The notes below the pieces were generated by a model, which worked only from the letters and a program-made list of their open reading frames with translations, was not told where the DNA came from and ran no database searches. Of a stretch of 64,000 nt of DNA, positions 28,285 through 40,200 are shown one piece after another; the first letter of the stretch is position 1, and the number at the start of each line of letters is the position of its first letter. The stretch comes from an uncultured Bacteroidota bacterium (GTDB lineage: Bacteria > Bacteroidota > Bacteroidia > Bacteroidales > SZUA-534): NCBI GenBank assembly GCA_946186925.1, contig CAMHPA010000003.1:1-64000 (forward strand). Direction: 5' to 3'. Both the position numbers and the translations under genes were made by a program.

Positions 28285-29426
28285 GGTTTCTTTGTCACAA
28301 CCAACCTCACCAGCGAGGCCGCCACAAGCGGATAGAAGCACAAATTGAAACTCTGCGGAAGCAGAAAGCCGAAAATCATTATGCTGTTTCCTGCTATCAG
28401 GATGATTCGCAGCCATTTATGCCATTGTTTTTCGGCGTTTCCGATGGTGAAAATATAGACCAGAAACAGTGGTGACGCCCACAGCATATTGAGGTTGCCC
28501 ACGGTGGCGCCGTGGTCGGTGGCGAACCAGAGAAGTGTTATCAGGAGCCCCAATAGTCCGATGATGCCGAAATATATGCGGTCGAAAATCACGAGCGCGG
28601 TTGCCGGCAAACGGAATGTCAGAATAACAACTGCAATCAGCAACAGACTGAAAATCAGTATTGGCGACAAGAACCAAGGCGTTTGGTCGTACTTGATTTT
28701 CGATTCAACCAGTAGACGCGTGTCGCTCACAAGAGGCAATGTGTCTATCTGACATTCAGCAAGATAATCGTGCAGTTTGTCGGGAATGAACGACTGCTGG
28801 CGGTTCGATGCGCGGCGGTCGGTGATGGAGCCCAGCACAAGGTCGATGCCGGCTTTTGTCCACTGGCTGCCAGCAAGATACGGATGGATGCAGTCGCGCA
28901 TTGTTGGCAGATGAACGGTGTCGGTGCCAATGTATGTGAGCGAGTCGCCAAACGCGCGGTAGAGCATATCGAGCACCCGTGTGGCGCAGTTATCGAAAAA
29001 GAAATCGTACTGATAATCACAGTTTTCAGGCAGACTGTTCTCCTCAAGCATTTCGTAGAGGTGCTGCCGCTGGGCGAGCGTCAGATTCAACCGTTGCGCC
29101 ACAACTTGCCGGCCTCGGCGTTCGTAGGTGTAGACAAACTCGCTGAAACTCTCGGTTGAAAGTTGGTAAAGCAACTTTCCGGCGCAGAATTTGATGTAGA
29201 AATGCGGTGTGTTGAAACTGAAAGTGCCGTAGTTGAACACCTCGCGCAGGTTCCGCTCCGGGTCGATGACGCCGATGGCCGTGTGTCCGAACTGCGAGTA
29301 GAGTTGGTTGCCTGGCGCGCACGTGTAAACCTCAATGTACGACTGCTCGCTCAACTGCACGGGTTGCGCTGCTGCAATCGTCATTGAGAGTGTTGCTATA
29401 ATGCTGATTATTAAGATTTTTCTCAT
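28272..29426 (-). CDS. DUF4105-family membrane protein
   Basis: YTCAPGNQLYSQFGHTAIGVIDPERNLREVFNYGTF...DFFFDNCATRVLD plus C-terminal TMs; convergent 13-bp overlap with rlmB. Confidence 0.88.
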   Translation of the reverse strand: MRKILIISIIATLSMTIAAAQPVQLSEQSYIEVYTCAPGNQLYSQFGHTAIGVIDPERNLREVFNYGTFSFNTPHFYIKFCAGKLLYQLSTESFSEFVYTYERRGRQVVAQRLNLTLAQRQHLYEMLEENSLPENCDYQYDFFFDNCATRVLDMLYRAFGDSLTYIGTDTVHLPTMRDCIHPYLAGSQWTKAGIDLVLGSITDRRASNRQQSFIPDKLHDYLAECQIDTLPLVSDTRLLVESKIKYDQTPWFLSPILIFSLLLIAVVILTFRLPATALVIFDRIYFGIIGLLGLLITLLWFATDHGATVGNLNMLWASPLFLVYIFTIGNAEKQWHKWLRIILIAGNSIMIFGFLLPQSFNLCFYPLVAASLVRLVVTKKPQLR

Positions 29427-29564
29427 TGCTGTTTAATCGTTTAATCGGTGAACTGGTGAATTGTTTAATCGGTGAATCGTCTAAAAGGTGAGTCGCTTCG
29501 CTGTTTAGAGAACTAATCATTCTCAACTTCTAAACTTTCTCTTTTCAATCCTAATTTCTAACTC

Positions 29565-30185
29565 CTAATTTCTAACTCCTAACTGTTTAATCACTTCCGG
29601 TATCGATGAGAAACTGTCTTTCAGCAGATTATCGACGTCGGATGGTGCCACCCAGACGGCTTGCGTGATGTCTTCCTCGGTTTGCGGCGTCAGTTCGGGC
29701 GTGCCGGAGCAGCGCATTAAGTACCAATCGGTTGACTTCAGAATCGGCTGGCTGCCAATGTAATACGTGTGATAGGTGGTGCAGATTGCGCGCTCAATTT
29801 CCAAGCCGCCCACACCGCACTCTTCCGTCACTTCGCGCACAGCGCACTCACGGCTCTGCTCGCCTGGCTCAATGTGGCCTTTGGGAATGTCCCACTTGCC
29901 TTGCCGCCTGATAAACAGATAGTTGCCGCTATCGTTGACAACCAAACCGCCAGCCGCACGCCGCACTTCGAACAGCGAACAAAAATCGGCCCAGCACTGT
30001 TCTTTATTATCGCATAAAATTCTGATATGGTGATTGTTGCACTTCTCGACGTATCCGAAAAGAAAATCCTTCAGCGCTTCCACGCCCGAATATTTGTAGA
30101 TTATTGTAGTTTTGCGATGCAATTCGGGGCTGTCGGTGAAAACCAGCACGTTTCCGAAAAAGAAAACTTTATATTTTTGAGACAT
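29565..30185 (-). CDS. NUDIX hydrolase
   Basis: Nudix box GHIEPGEQSRECAVREVTEECG. Confidence 0.93.
   Translation of the reverse strand: MSQKYKVFFFGNVLVFTDSPELHRKTTIIYKYSGVEALKDFLFGYVEKCNNHHIRILCDNKEQCWADFCSLFEVRRAAGGLVVNDSGNYLFIRRQGKWDIPKGHIEPGEQSRECAVREVTEECGVGGLEIERAICTTYHTYYIGSQPILKSTDWYLMRCSGTPELTPQTEEDITQAVWVAPSDVDNLLKDSFSSIPEVIKQLGVRN
30151..30179 (+). promoter_or_regulatory. Candidate pyrE promoter TTTC-N18-TATTTTTG inside NUDIX 5' codons
   Basis: -7 element TATTTTTG at 30172-30179, 7 nt before pyrE ATG; weak -33. Confidence 0.5.
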
Positions 30186-30186
30186 T

Positions 30187-30828
30187 ATGGAATCAATAAA
30201 TCAAATTCAACAAAAAGTTGCTTCTTATTTACTGCAAATTAAAGCAATTAAACTGTCTCCGTCAACACCGTTCACGTGGGCTTCGGGGCTGAAATCGCCA
30301 ATTTATTGCGACAACCGTGCAACGCTGTCGTACCCTGAGGTGCGCGGCTATATCCGCGACTCGTTTGCCGCGCTTATCCGTCAGAAATATCCTGATGTTG
30401 AGGTTATTGCGGGCGTGGCCACAGGTGCAATCGCTCACGGAGTATTGGTTGCCGAGGCTATGGGGTTGCCGTTTGTGTATGTGCGCAGCGACGCCAAGAC
30501 TCACGGAATGTGCAACCGCGTTGAGGGCAATCTGCAGGCGGGCCAGAAGGTTGTGGTTGTAGAGGATTTGGTATCGACAGGCGGAAGCAGCCTCGCTGCC
30601 GTTGAGGCTCTGCGTGCCGCCGGCGCCGATGTTCTGGGCCTTTACGCCATTTTCACCTACGGATTCAAACGTGCCGTTGATGCCTTTGCCGGCGCCAACT
30701 GCAACCTCGACACCCTGAGCAACTACGACGCACTGCTTGAGCACGCTCTCGAAATCGGCTACATTGCCGACGACCAGCTCGAAGCGCTGAAAAAATGGCG
30801 CCACGCACCTGAAGAGTGGGGAAAGTAA
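30187..30828 (+). CDS. pyrE: Orotate phosphoribosyltransferase
   Basis: KLSPSTPFTWASGLKSPIYCDNR; VVVVEDLVSTGGSSLAAVEALRAAG PRPP loop. Confidence 0.97.
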   Translation: MESINQIQQKVASYLLQIKAIKLSPSTPFTWASGLKSPIYCDNRATLSYPEVRGYIRDSFAALIRQKYPDVEVIAGVATGAIAHGVLVAEAMGLPFVYVRSDAKTHGMCNRVEGNLQAGQKVVVVEDLVSTGGSSLAAVEALRAAGADVLGLYAIFTYGFKRAVDAFAGANCNLDTLSNYDALLEHALEIGYIADDQLEALKKWRHAPEEWGK

Positions 30829-30887
30829 AAGGCGTGGGTTGACACCATGTTATTAGGTGATTTTAAGAGTAACCACTAAACCAATTT

Positions 30888-30917
30888 AGCCGCAGATTTT
30901 TCTGCGGTTTTTTTTTG
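30888..30917 (+). terminator. Rho-independent terminator after pyrE
   Basis: CCGCAGA..TCTGCGG followed by T9. Confidence 0.85.
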
Positions 30918-31182
30918 CGTTCAAAAGTCGCAGTAAGCTGACGTGCCCGACGTTAGTATTCTTTTTTATGCCGAATCGCATAATTGCTTGTGTCACCTTT
31001 GTGCAAAAAAGTCTTGGTGAAATTGTGTGTGTATCAGTGAGATGGCTGATGGTTGACACCTAATTGCACAATAGACATACAAGTGGTGAATTTTGTCACA
31101 CTTTTCCATCCGATTGTCAAAAAATGTAGAATCAATCTTGTTTATGGAACGTATACAAAAGGGCAAAAACACTTTATATAGG

Positions 31183-31190
31183 TATTTTTG
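31183..31190 (+). promoter_or_regulatory. -7 promoter element TATTTTTG of giant gene 1
   Basis: TAnnTTTG match 30 nt before ATG 31221. Confidence 0.5.
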
Positions 31191-31220
31191 TGGGTTAGAA
31201 ATGTAAAGGAAGAATTGACT

Positions 31221-34200
31221 ATGAAAAGAATGGCATTGAATTTCGGAGTAATGAGGAAAGCAAGATTGTTTGGTCTTGCGGTTTTGGCGGTTTTGTTGGG
31301 AGCGAATAATGATGTGTGGGGACAGGACATTACACTCAAGTATAATTACAAATCTGTTGCTGATGGCGATTGGGAAACATTGACCACTTGGGCGGATGAA
31401 TGGAATAATAATTTCACTCCCACAGTTGTTCCAGGCAATTCCAATAGTGTGGGACTTTGTGGTGGATTTACTGTAACACTTACATCACCGTCATCTGTTA
31501 AGAGAATGGACATAATGGATGGTAGTACCCTCAATGTTAACGCAAATCTTACGATTAACAGTAATGATGGAAGATTTGTTATAAAAGATGGAACAGTAAA
31601 TGTTGCTGCCGGTTGCACTTTAAGATTGGATAATAATGATAAATGCAGATTGTCTTTAAAGTACAATCCTACTATTAGTGGAGAAGGATTATTAGATATT
31701 GCGGGAAATTTAGGTGAAAACGATGGTACATTAACAACAAACATTAACACTATACTTTCAGGAGACAGTAAGGGTAGAAGCATTATTGTTGATGGAAAAG
31801 AATTTAAAACCACTAGGAACGGCAATATATTTAATAATGTCACTATAAACGAAAATGGATCATTCAATGTTGATAATGGTACTACTATTGCAGGCGCCTT
31901 GTCATTGTATGGCGGTACACTTCAGGTTGCAAGTGGCAAAACTTTAACGGCCACAACCAATCCGGTAAATGTTAGTGGAGATGCAACAATTTCAGGCTCC
32001 GCTTCAGGAACAGCGGCAACATTGGCAGCCAATGTGATAAACTTGGCAACTGATAAAACTTTGACAATTGATGGCATAGTTAATTTAAGTTCATCGGTAA
32101 CGTTCACGGGTTCGGGAAAACTAAAAATCGCCAACGGAGGAACTCTTACAATAGGAGGAACCCCAACCTTGCCCGAGAACATTACAATTGAAAATGGAGG
32201 AACGCTCAATTTAACCGGCGATGTAACTCTGTCGAACAATATTACGATAGAAGACGGTGGTGTGCTTAGTTTGGGTGGAGCGAATGTATATTTTGCCAAC
32301 GAAGATTTGTCCAAAACCGCTAATATAACAGGTGCGGGAACTATAAAATTCTCAAAAAATGGTGACGCTATTGTTCACAGATTCACTAATTGCACTGACG
32401 GAGTGACAGCAACATACCAATATAACAAGTGGGTTACTTACAATAATACTTGTACTCATATTATTCCTGGCTCATATTATAGTCTGACGGTAGATAATAG
32501 CAGTATTTCTTTGTGCGGCAATGTTACGGTGAACAATGAGTTCAAGCCGGCACAAAACATGGCATTTGACTGCGAAGGAGGCGCAAAGACATTTGTTGTT
32601 AAAAATGCCATCACAAACGGCAAGTCGTTAACATTCAACAACGTTAATGTTACATTGGGTAATAGCGAACGCGCAAGTACCATGGGTGTAACGGTTTCGC
32701 AACTCAACACAACCAATGGCGGCACAATCACTCTTGTAGAGGATGTTTTAGTGAATCAAGACGTTACCTTGAACGCTGCTATTGAATTGGAAAACAGCGA
32801 TTTGCATATAGGGGATGGTAAAAAACTCTACTTTGGTGAAAACGCCAATATTACGAGTGAAGGAACTGGAGAACTGTTCTTTAATGGTACATCAACCATT
32901 TACGGACTTACAGATTGCCTTGGAGTTGATGCAACATTTGGCGGAACTGGCAAAACCATTACCTACGATAATACTTGCTCTCGCATACTTGCTGGCACCT
33001 ACACTAATCTTACCACTAACAACAGTGGCACACTAACGTTGTGTGGAAATGTTGTAGTGAACGGAACATATAGATTGAATAGTGACATAATCATTAAAGG
33101 AAAAACTGGGAACGAGACAATAACCCACAATGGTCCTATAACCAACAATAGGAGTCTGACCTTACTGGTTAATGCTTTTGCAAACGGAACAAACAGTTTT
33201 TCAGTAAGCCGGTTCAACATTGGCAAGAACAACACATTCACAATAAACGGAGCCACTACAATAACCAGTAACGTCAATATTGATAGTACGGGTATAATAA
33301 ATGTTGCAGACGAAGCAACACTCACGTTTAATAACAACGCCACCTTCAACAATAGCACTAAAATTAATGTTGCAGACGGAGCAACTCTCACATTTAGTAA
33401 CAGTGCCACTTTCAACGCCAGCACAACTATTAGTGGTAATGGCAATGTATATTTCAATGCGTATGTTAAGGCTTCGGGCACAAAACTTACAACCTACCCA
33501 ACGGTTACTTTGGCTGATGTGGGTAGCAATATGCTAATCGACACCATTGAAGTTAAGGGTGGAACGTTTAACTATAACAGAAGTAACAATGTTAATAATC
33601 AGAGACCTATTCGCAGTTTGATTGTTGATGGCGGAACATTTGCTCTGAATATACCAAATTGGGCAAGTATGAATCTGACTGGGGCCGCCATTCTTAAATC
33701 GGGTACTTTGCAAATGGCCACTGGCAAAACCTTGAAACTCACCAATACGGATTGTGACACGCTGAAAGTTACCGGTACTGCCACAATTGATGGCAATGGA
33801 GTGATAGATGCGGTGGTGGCTGTGTATGCTAATGGCAATCTTACAATTGCCGAAAATATGACAATCCGCCAACTTGTGGTGGCAGAAGACAACGCTACAG
33901 TCAATGTGGCCAAAGATAAAACATTGACTCTCAACTCTCCATTGCAAGTAAACGGCAACGCAACCTTGAACACCGAAGCCGATTCCGAAACAAACATAAT
34001 ATTCGCTGATGGTCAGGAACGGATAAGTGTGCTGTCGGGCAAAACGCTTACCATTGGTAGCGGCAACATAAACATTTCCAACGCAATCATAACACTCGAT
34101 GGAGCATTGAACATAGAAAGCGCAGGCAGTCTTACGGTTGAGGCCACAAATGTGAACTTCACAAGGCTGTCGAGCCTTGACGGAGCAGGTGCAATGAATC

Positions 34201-37200
34201 TTACCAATTCGTCTCCAATCATTGGCTCGCTCACAACGTGCCTTGGCGGTAACGTGGTATTTGAGGAAAACTCTACCGTGACGTATGACGAAATGTGTAC
34301 GCGTATCATACCGTCAACATATTACAATTTAGTATTGAACACCGGTGTGGGGAAAAACATAACCTTATGTGATTTGGTAGAAGTAAGCAACGACCTGACT
34401 TGGAACAACGGCCGCATAGTGCTGAATGGAAATGAATTGAAATTGCATGGGGCCTACAGCGTAGGAGGCACTCCTGGTCTCGACCACATGGTGGTAGCCG
34501 ACGAAAATGGCAAACTCACATATACCGGCCTCACTGGCGACAATAATCTGTCATTCCCTGTAGGTTCATACAATAGCATATCGAAAACTTATATGTATGC
34601 CCCTGTTGACATTAGCGGAATAACTGCTGCTGCCGAATATTCTGTAAGTGTTGCAACCGTAGGTTCTGCAGTATCGGGTTTGTCAACCGACCTTAAGCGC
34701 TATTGGAATATAGAAACCACAGGTGCGCTTGGCGATGGCGGAACACTGACATTGCATTACGACTCAGCCGATGATGGTTTCAGTTATGGCTCAACTCTCA
34801 ATGATGAAGGCGTAGGCTACTGGAAGGCTTACAATGGAAGTTACGCTCTCGATGTGGTTAGTCCGTATGGTGGGCGTATAATAACAATAACTGCTGCTAA
34901 AATAAATGAAATAGACGGCTGCAGCATAAGCGGTACTTGGACGGCTGCTGAATCAACTAAAGTAGCAACATTGTACGCTCACTATACAGGAAGTTGGGAC
35001 AATCCTGATATTTGGACAACCGACCCGACGGGCAAAACTCATGTGAATCCAAACAATAAATATCCAAACAAATCATTTGATGCGGTTATATTGAGCCCGT
35101 ACACAGTCAGAAAACCCGATACCGAATCCAAACCATTTTCGGCTCGCACAGTGCAGATAGCCCTGGGCGCGACAATCGATGCCGGCACTCGCAGCCCCGA
35201 TTTCACCAATGTTTACGGACAAGGCACATTGCGTATCGATGGCGATTTCCCGACGGAAGGCAATTACAAAGAGTTCATGTCGAAGAACGGCGGCACAACC
35301 GAGTTCTACGGGCCACATCCGACCAATACTATTACTCAATATGAATATAACAATCTGGTACTCAATTATACAGGCTCGTCGGAAAGTACTTTGCCCGCCG
35401 ACAAACAGTTGCTTAACATAAACGGCAACCTGACACTGACACATGGTTCGCTGCACTTCAGCGCAAACGGACAAGCAATTCATGTGGGCGGCAACATTAA
35501 CATAGCAGAAGGCTGTGGTATTTATATTTACGAGGGCGGCGGCCATCACACCGACACATTGCAAGTTGGCGGCAGCCTTATAAACCATGGCACAATAAGA
35601 ATGACGCATCGCGTTGCCGCCAGTTATAACAACGCAATGGCTAAAAGCGACGAGGGCGATGCCGGCCGGGGCATTATCCGCTTTACAGGCGAGGAAGATG
35701 CACGCTTTGAGTGCTATGGCGAGACCCGTCTTGCACAACTCTTTCTAACCAAAGGAACCGACCACAATTCACGTCTGACGGTTTATTCCGATAGTTACGA
35801 CCATTTCAGCCTTTTAGGCAAGGCTAAAGATAGTTATCTCAACAAGGATTTCTCGACAAATATGTATGATATAACCAAATATACCAAACCAATAGGCTTG
35901 TGGTGCGGCACACTTGAACTAACGGGTAAGATACGCATACTTTCGCTGTCAGAAGGTGATAATAAAGAAGAAGACGGAATGATGTTCTTTATTCCGAGCA
36001 CAGCAGGAATGCATATTAACGGCCACGATGTGGAAGTATATGTAAGAACAGATGATGGTAAGGCAAAAGAAAGTTGGGCAAACTTCATATCATCTGGACA
36101 TTTCCGTATTGACGATGGAAAATTTGACACGCGGGCTGGTTCGGGTATGTCGTTTCGCGGAACAGCGTTTATGGAAATAAAGGGAGGAACAGTGCGTTGC
36201 GCGCAATTCCGCCCCGAAAAATCAGTATCCAATGGTATAGTTACTTATATACAATCAGGCGGAAAGGTGATTGTAGACGGACAGGGCGGTTTTGATGCTC
36301 CAATGCCGGCCTTCTATATGCCTTTCAGTGCCAATACATTTATTATGACTGGCGGAACCATCGAAGTGAGCAATTCTGGACGCAGCGGTAATTCATCAGG
36401 TTCTTCTTCCAAGGGCGGAGCCTTTGTTGTAGGATGCAACCCTTCGACAAGTAGTATTACAGGTGGCGAGATTATAGTGAACACTGGTCGTGTGTCAACA
36501 GGTAACAATCCTTGCAACAGCGATTACCTTATATCGTGCGCCATTCCGCTTTGGAATCTGACACTACGCAATGACCGTTTGTATTACAACAATAGTAATG
36601 TGGCTTATTCGTACACAGGACACAAACTAAGCGACCACGTTGGTAATGTGCAGAAAACGGATGTTAGTTTCACTTGCGCTACCGAAATCAAAAACGATTT
36701 GAGAATATGCGAAAATGTTTTGTTCAAAACAGATGGTAAATCGCTAACCATTGGCGGAAACCTTATAATTGAAGAGGGCGCTACTGTTGAGACTGGCGAT
36801 AACGAGATAATATTCAACGGCGGCCGTCTGCAGCGGCTTACCAACAACGGCTCTGTGAGCAGCACCGGTGGTGCAGGCTTCTACAGCCTTACGGTAAACA
36901 GCGGTACTCAACTGAAACCAGTACAGAACACAACGCTTTACGGCACACTCACTCTGCACGATGGAGCCGAATTGGTTGACGGTGTGTCAAACATAGTCTA
37001 TACAATCTACGGCAATGCCAATATTAGCGGTGCACACAAGGCTTCGGCATTCAACGGCAGCATTCTCTTTGCCGGCAATGGCAGCCAGACAATAGCGGGT
37101 TCCGGCAACGGACTGCTCAACAATGTCAACGTTAACAAATCGGGCGGCACGCTGCAACTCACAGCACCACGCCTTACTATCACCGGCGACCTGCGCCTGT

Positions 37201-40200
37201 TGAGCAATATTCGCTTCGACATTGGCAATAATAATCTCAACCTTGCCAACACTGCCAACATTTACACTGATGCATACACTGCCACAGCCTTCACTGCCGA
37301 CCGTATGATTATGACCAGTGGAGGCGCTTCGGCCGAAGGTTTGACACGGCAATACAGCAGTGCACGGAAAAGTATGTTGTTCCCGATAGGTTTGAACCAT
37401 GGCGGCACCTATTATTATCTGCCAGCCGAAATCAGTTATATGGAAGCAACAACTTTCGGAAGTGTGACAACCCGCGTGATTGACGGCGCACACCCGTTCA
37501 GCGATGCCGGCAACTCACTGCAATGCTACTGGATAACTGATGAGCAGGGTTTTGCAGGAGTCAACAATATCACTCAAAATTACTGGTACGCCACCACAGG
37601 GCTTGTTATGGGTACTCTTAGTAACTATGTACCGGCCCGCTACCACGCGGCAGAGTGGGCAACCGAAGGCACTGCCGGTGTGCACAAATCAGATGATGCA
37701 CGCTATTTCACTTTCGGCGGTGCTGAGTCGGCTTCAGGCCACTACACTTGCGGCGACAAGTCGGAATCAGCCTTTGCCGAGATTATGCATCTCTATTCGT
37801 CGAATCTTGCCAACGGCACCAACTGGGACAGCCCGCTGAGTTGGACAACCACCAAAGTAGGTGATGCTCCGACATTCGAAAACGCATCTATTACCTATAA
37901 ATATAATAGTGCAGACGGAGTGTTCCAGGCAGTTGACGCAAACGGCGACTTTGTCCCCGATGGTGCGACAATGGATTTGGCGGGTGCAGCCAATTATCTT
38001 GTTCCGACAGCCACAACAGCAGTAACCATTGGTTCGGGAGAGCACAACCACACCATTGTGATGAATGCCGACGGTCAGGGTTGCGCAAGCCTTACTTTGG
38101 CCGATGGTTCAACACTCGATATGGGCGCTACTGTCGACCACAATTTCCCGCTTGTCGATGTCGAGACATACGGTGCGGGCAAGTTGGTTATTGGTTCTGC
38201 CTACTTCCCAAGTGGCGACTTTGTGAAATTCCTTGGCTCAAACGGTGGTACGGTTGAGTACCAAAACAACAGCGGTGCTGCATTTGCAATGCCAACCATT
38301 AGCACCTGCCGCAATCTTGTCATCAGCGGTGCGGATGCCGTGGAACTGCCCAATGCCGACATTCATATTTACGACAGCCTGATGGTGAATGGGCAAGCGC
38401 AAATACTGGGTAGCACATCGCGTAACATTACTATTGACGGAAATCTCAATATTATATCCGGCCAAATGCTTATCAACTGCTCGACATCGCAAGCAATGGT
38501 TATAGGTGGCGATGTCAAGGTGGCAGAGGGCGCTGCGTTCGCTACTGGCGCTGATGGTGCTGATAATTTGGATCACAACATACAGATAGGCGGAAGTCTT
38601 GAAGCCAATGGCCAATTCCAACAATACAAAGGCGACAAGAGAAACCGTATCCTTCTGACATTTGTTGGTACCAACACGGCATACATTAAAGGTTCGGCCA
38701 AAATCACAGTCTGCACCATAACTTGCGACAAGGGTAGCGATATGTCATCATACCTGATTATTCAAAACAAAGAACTGAATTCTATCAGTAATAAAGATTT
38801 GCTGAACCTTAAGAACGGTACTTGTCAAATAGACATAGGTGACGGTAACACAATCAATCTTTCGACTCAAAGAAATGTTACAGTAGAGTCAACGGCTCGA
38901 TTGTCGATAAAATCAGGTACTTCGATAATTGGTTTTCATCCAAGTACTTATCATTTAATTCTGAATGGAGCGCTGGAAGTACTGGGAGGTAAACTTTATA
39001 TTGGCAAAAGCGAATCAGATTACAACCGATATGCATCCATCAAATACTCGCCGGCGGGCTTGCCATCAATAACCGTCAGCGGCGGCCAACTGATTGTGAA
39101 TGGTGCTATTCGCCGTCAGGACAAGCAGACGCTCGGCTCGCTCATCTACAACCAAACAGGCGGAGAGGTTATTGTGAAAGGCAAAAACAGAAAAGGTGAG
39201 AACAGCACGGACAACGACAATATGAACATCGGATTGTTCGAGGTGCTCAACACCGGTGAGTTCAACCTTTCGGGCGGAACATTGAATGTTTGTGCGGTTG
39301 ACTTTGTAAATGGTGCGAGCGGCACCGCTGCAGGCGACATATTCATTTGTCCTGCCAAATCGAGCAACAGCGGTGGCCAAATTGTTGTGGGCGACGGTTC
39401 AACCGTAACCGAACAGAAACTGATTACTAATGTCAGCATCAACAGTCTGAGAATTATGCCGCATGCAACACTTGGTGTGTACACCTATCCGATTGAGGCA
39501 AAGGATATTACTATTGAAGACTTTGGCGATTTGCAGTTGCGCGGTCATGCGCTAACCATTCGTCACGGGTTGTATAACAACAATGTGGGTGAAGTGGGTG
39601 ACGAAAACAAAGGTTTTGAAGTTGGCGACGCCAACCATACCACATACTTTACGGGCAGCAACATGGAGTACAAGGGCGCGAGCGGCAACCGCACATGCTT
39701 TGCCAACTTGCAGATTACCGGCTCAATGCAACTTGTGGGCAGCAATTCCGACATTCAAGTCAACAAGAAACTAACGCTCACTTCGAACACTGTAACCGAT
39801 AATGGTAACACCATAACCTTGATTGGCGACATTGAGAACAATGGTAAATTTGTAAGCAATGCTGAAACTGGAGGTATAAAATTCTTAGGAGAAGGAGCAT
39901 CTCAATACATTCGCGGCCGCGGTTTTGGCGAGTTTGGCTCGGTAACAGTGGCCAACCCCATGCGAGTTATTTTGAACACCAATGTTACCATAAACAAAAA
40001 ACTGACACTCGACGGTTTGTTGTATATCAACAATAGTCTGCTCACATTGGGCAAAAACGCAACGGTTGAGGCAGCCGGCAGTAGCCGCTTGGATGAAAAC
40101 CGAATGATACTTCTGAACGGAGCGCAGGATGACTATGGTGTTCGCAAGATACTTCCGGCAATACCGTCCGGCAGCAGTACCGAAATTCTTATTCCTATAG

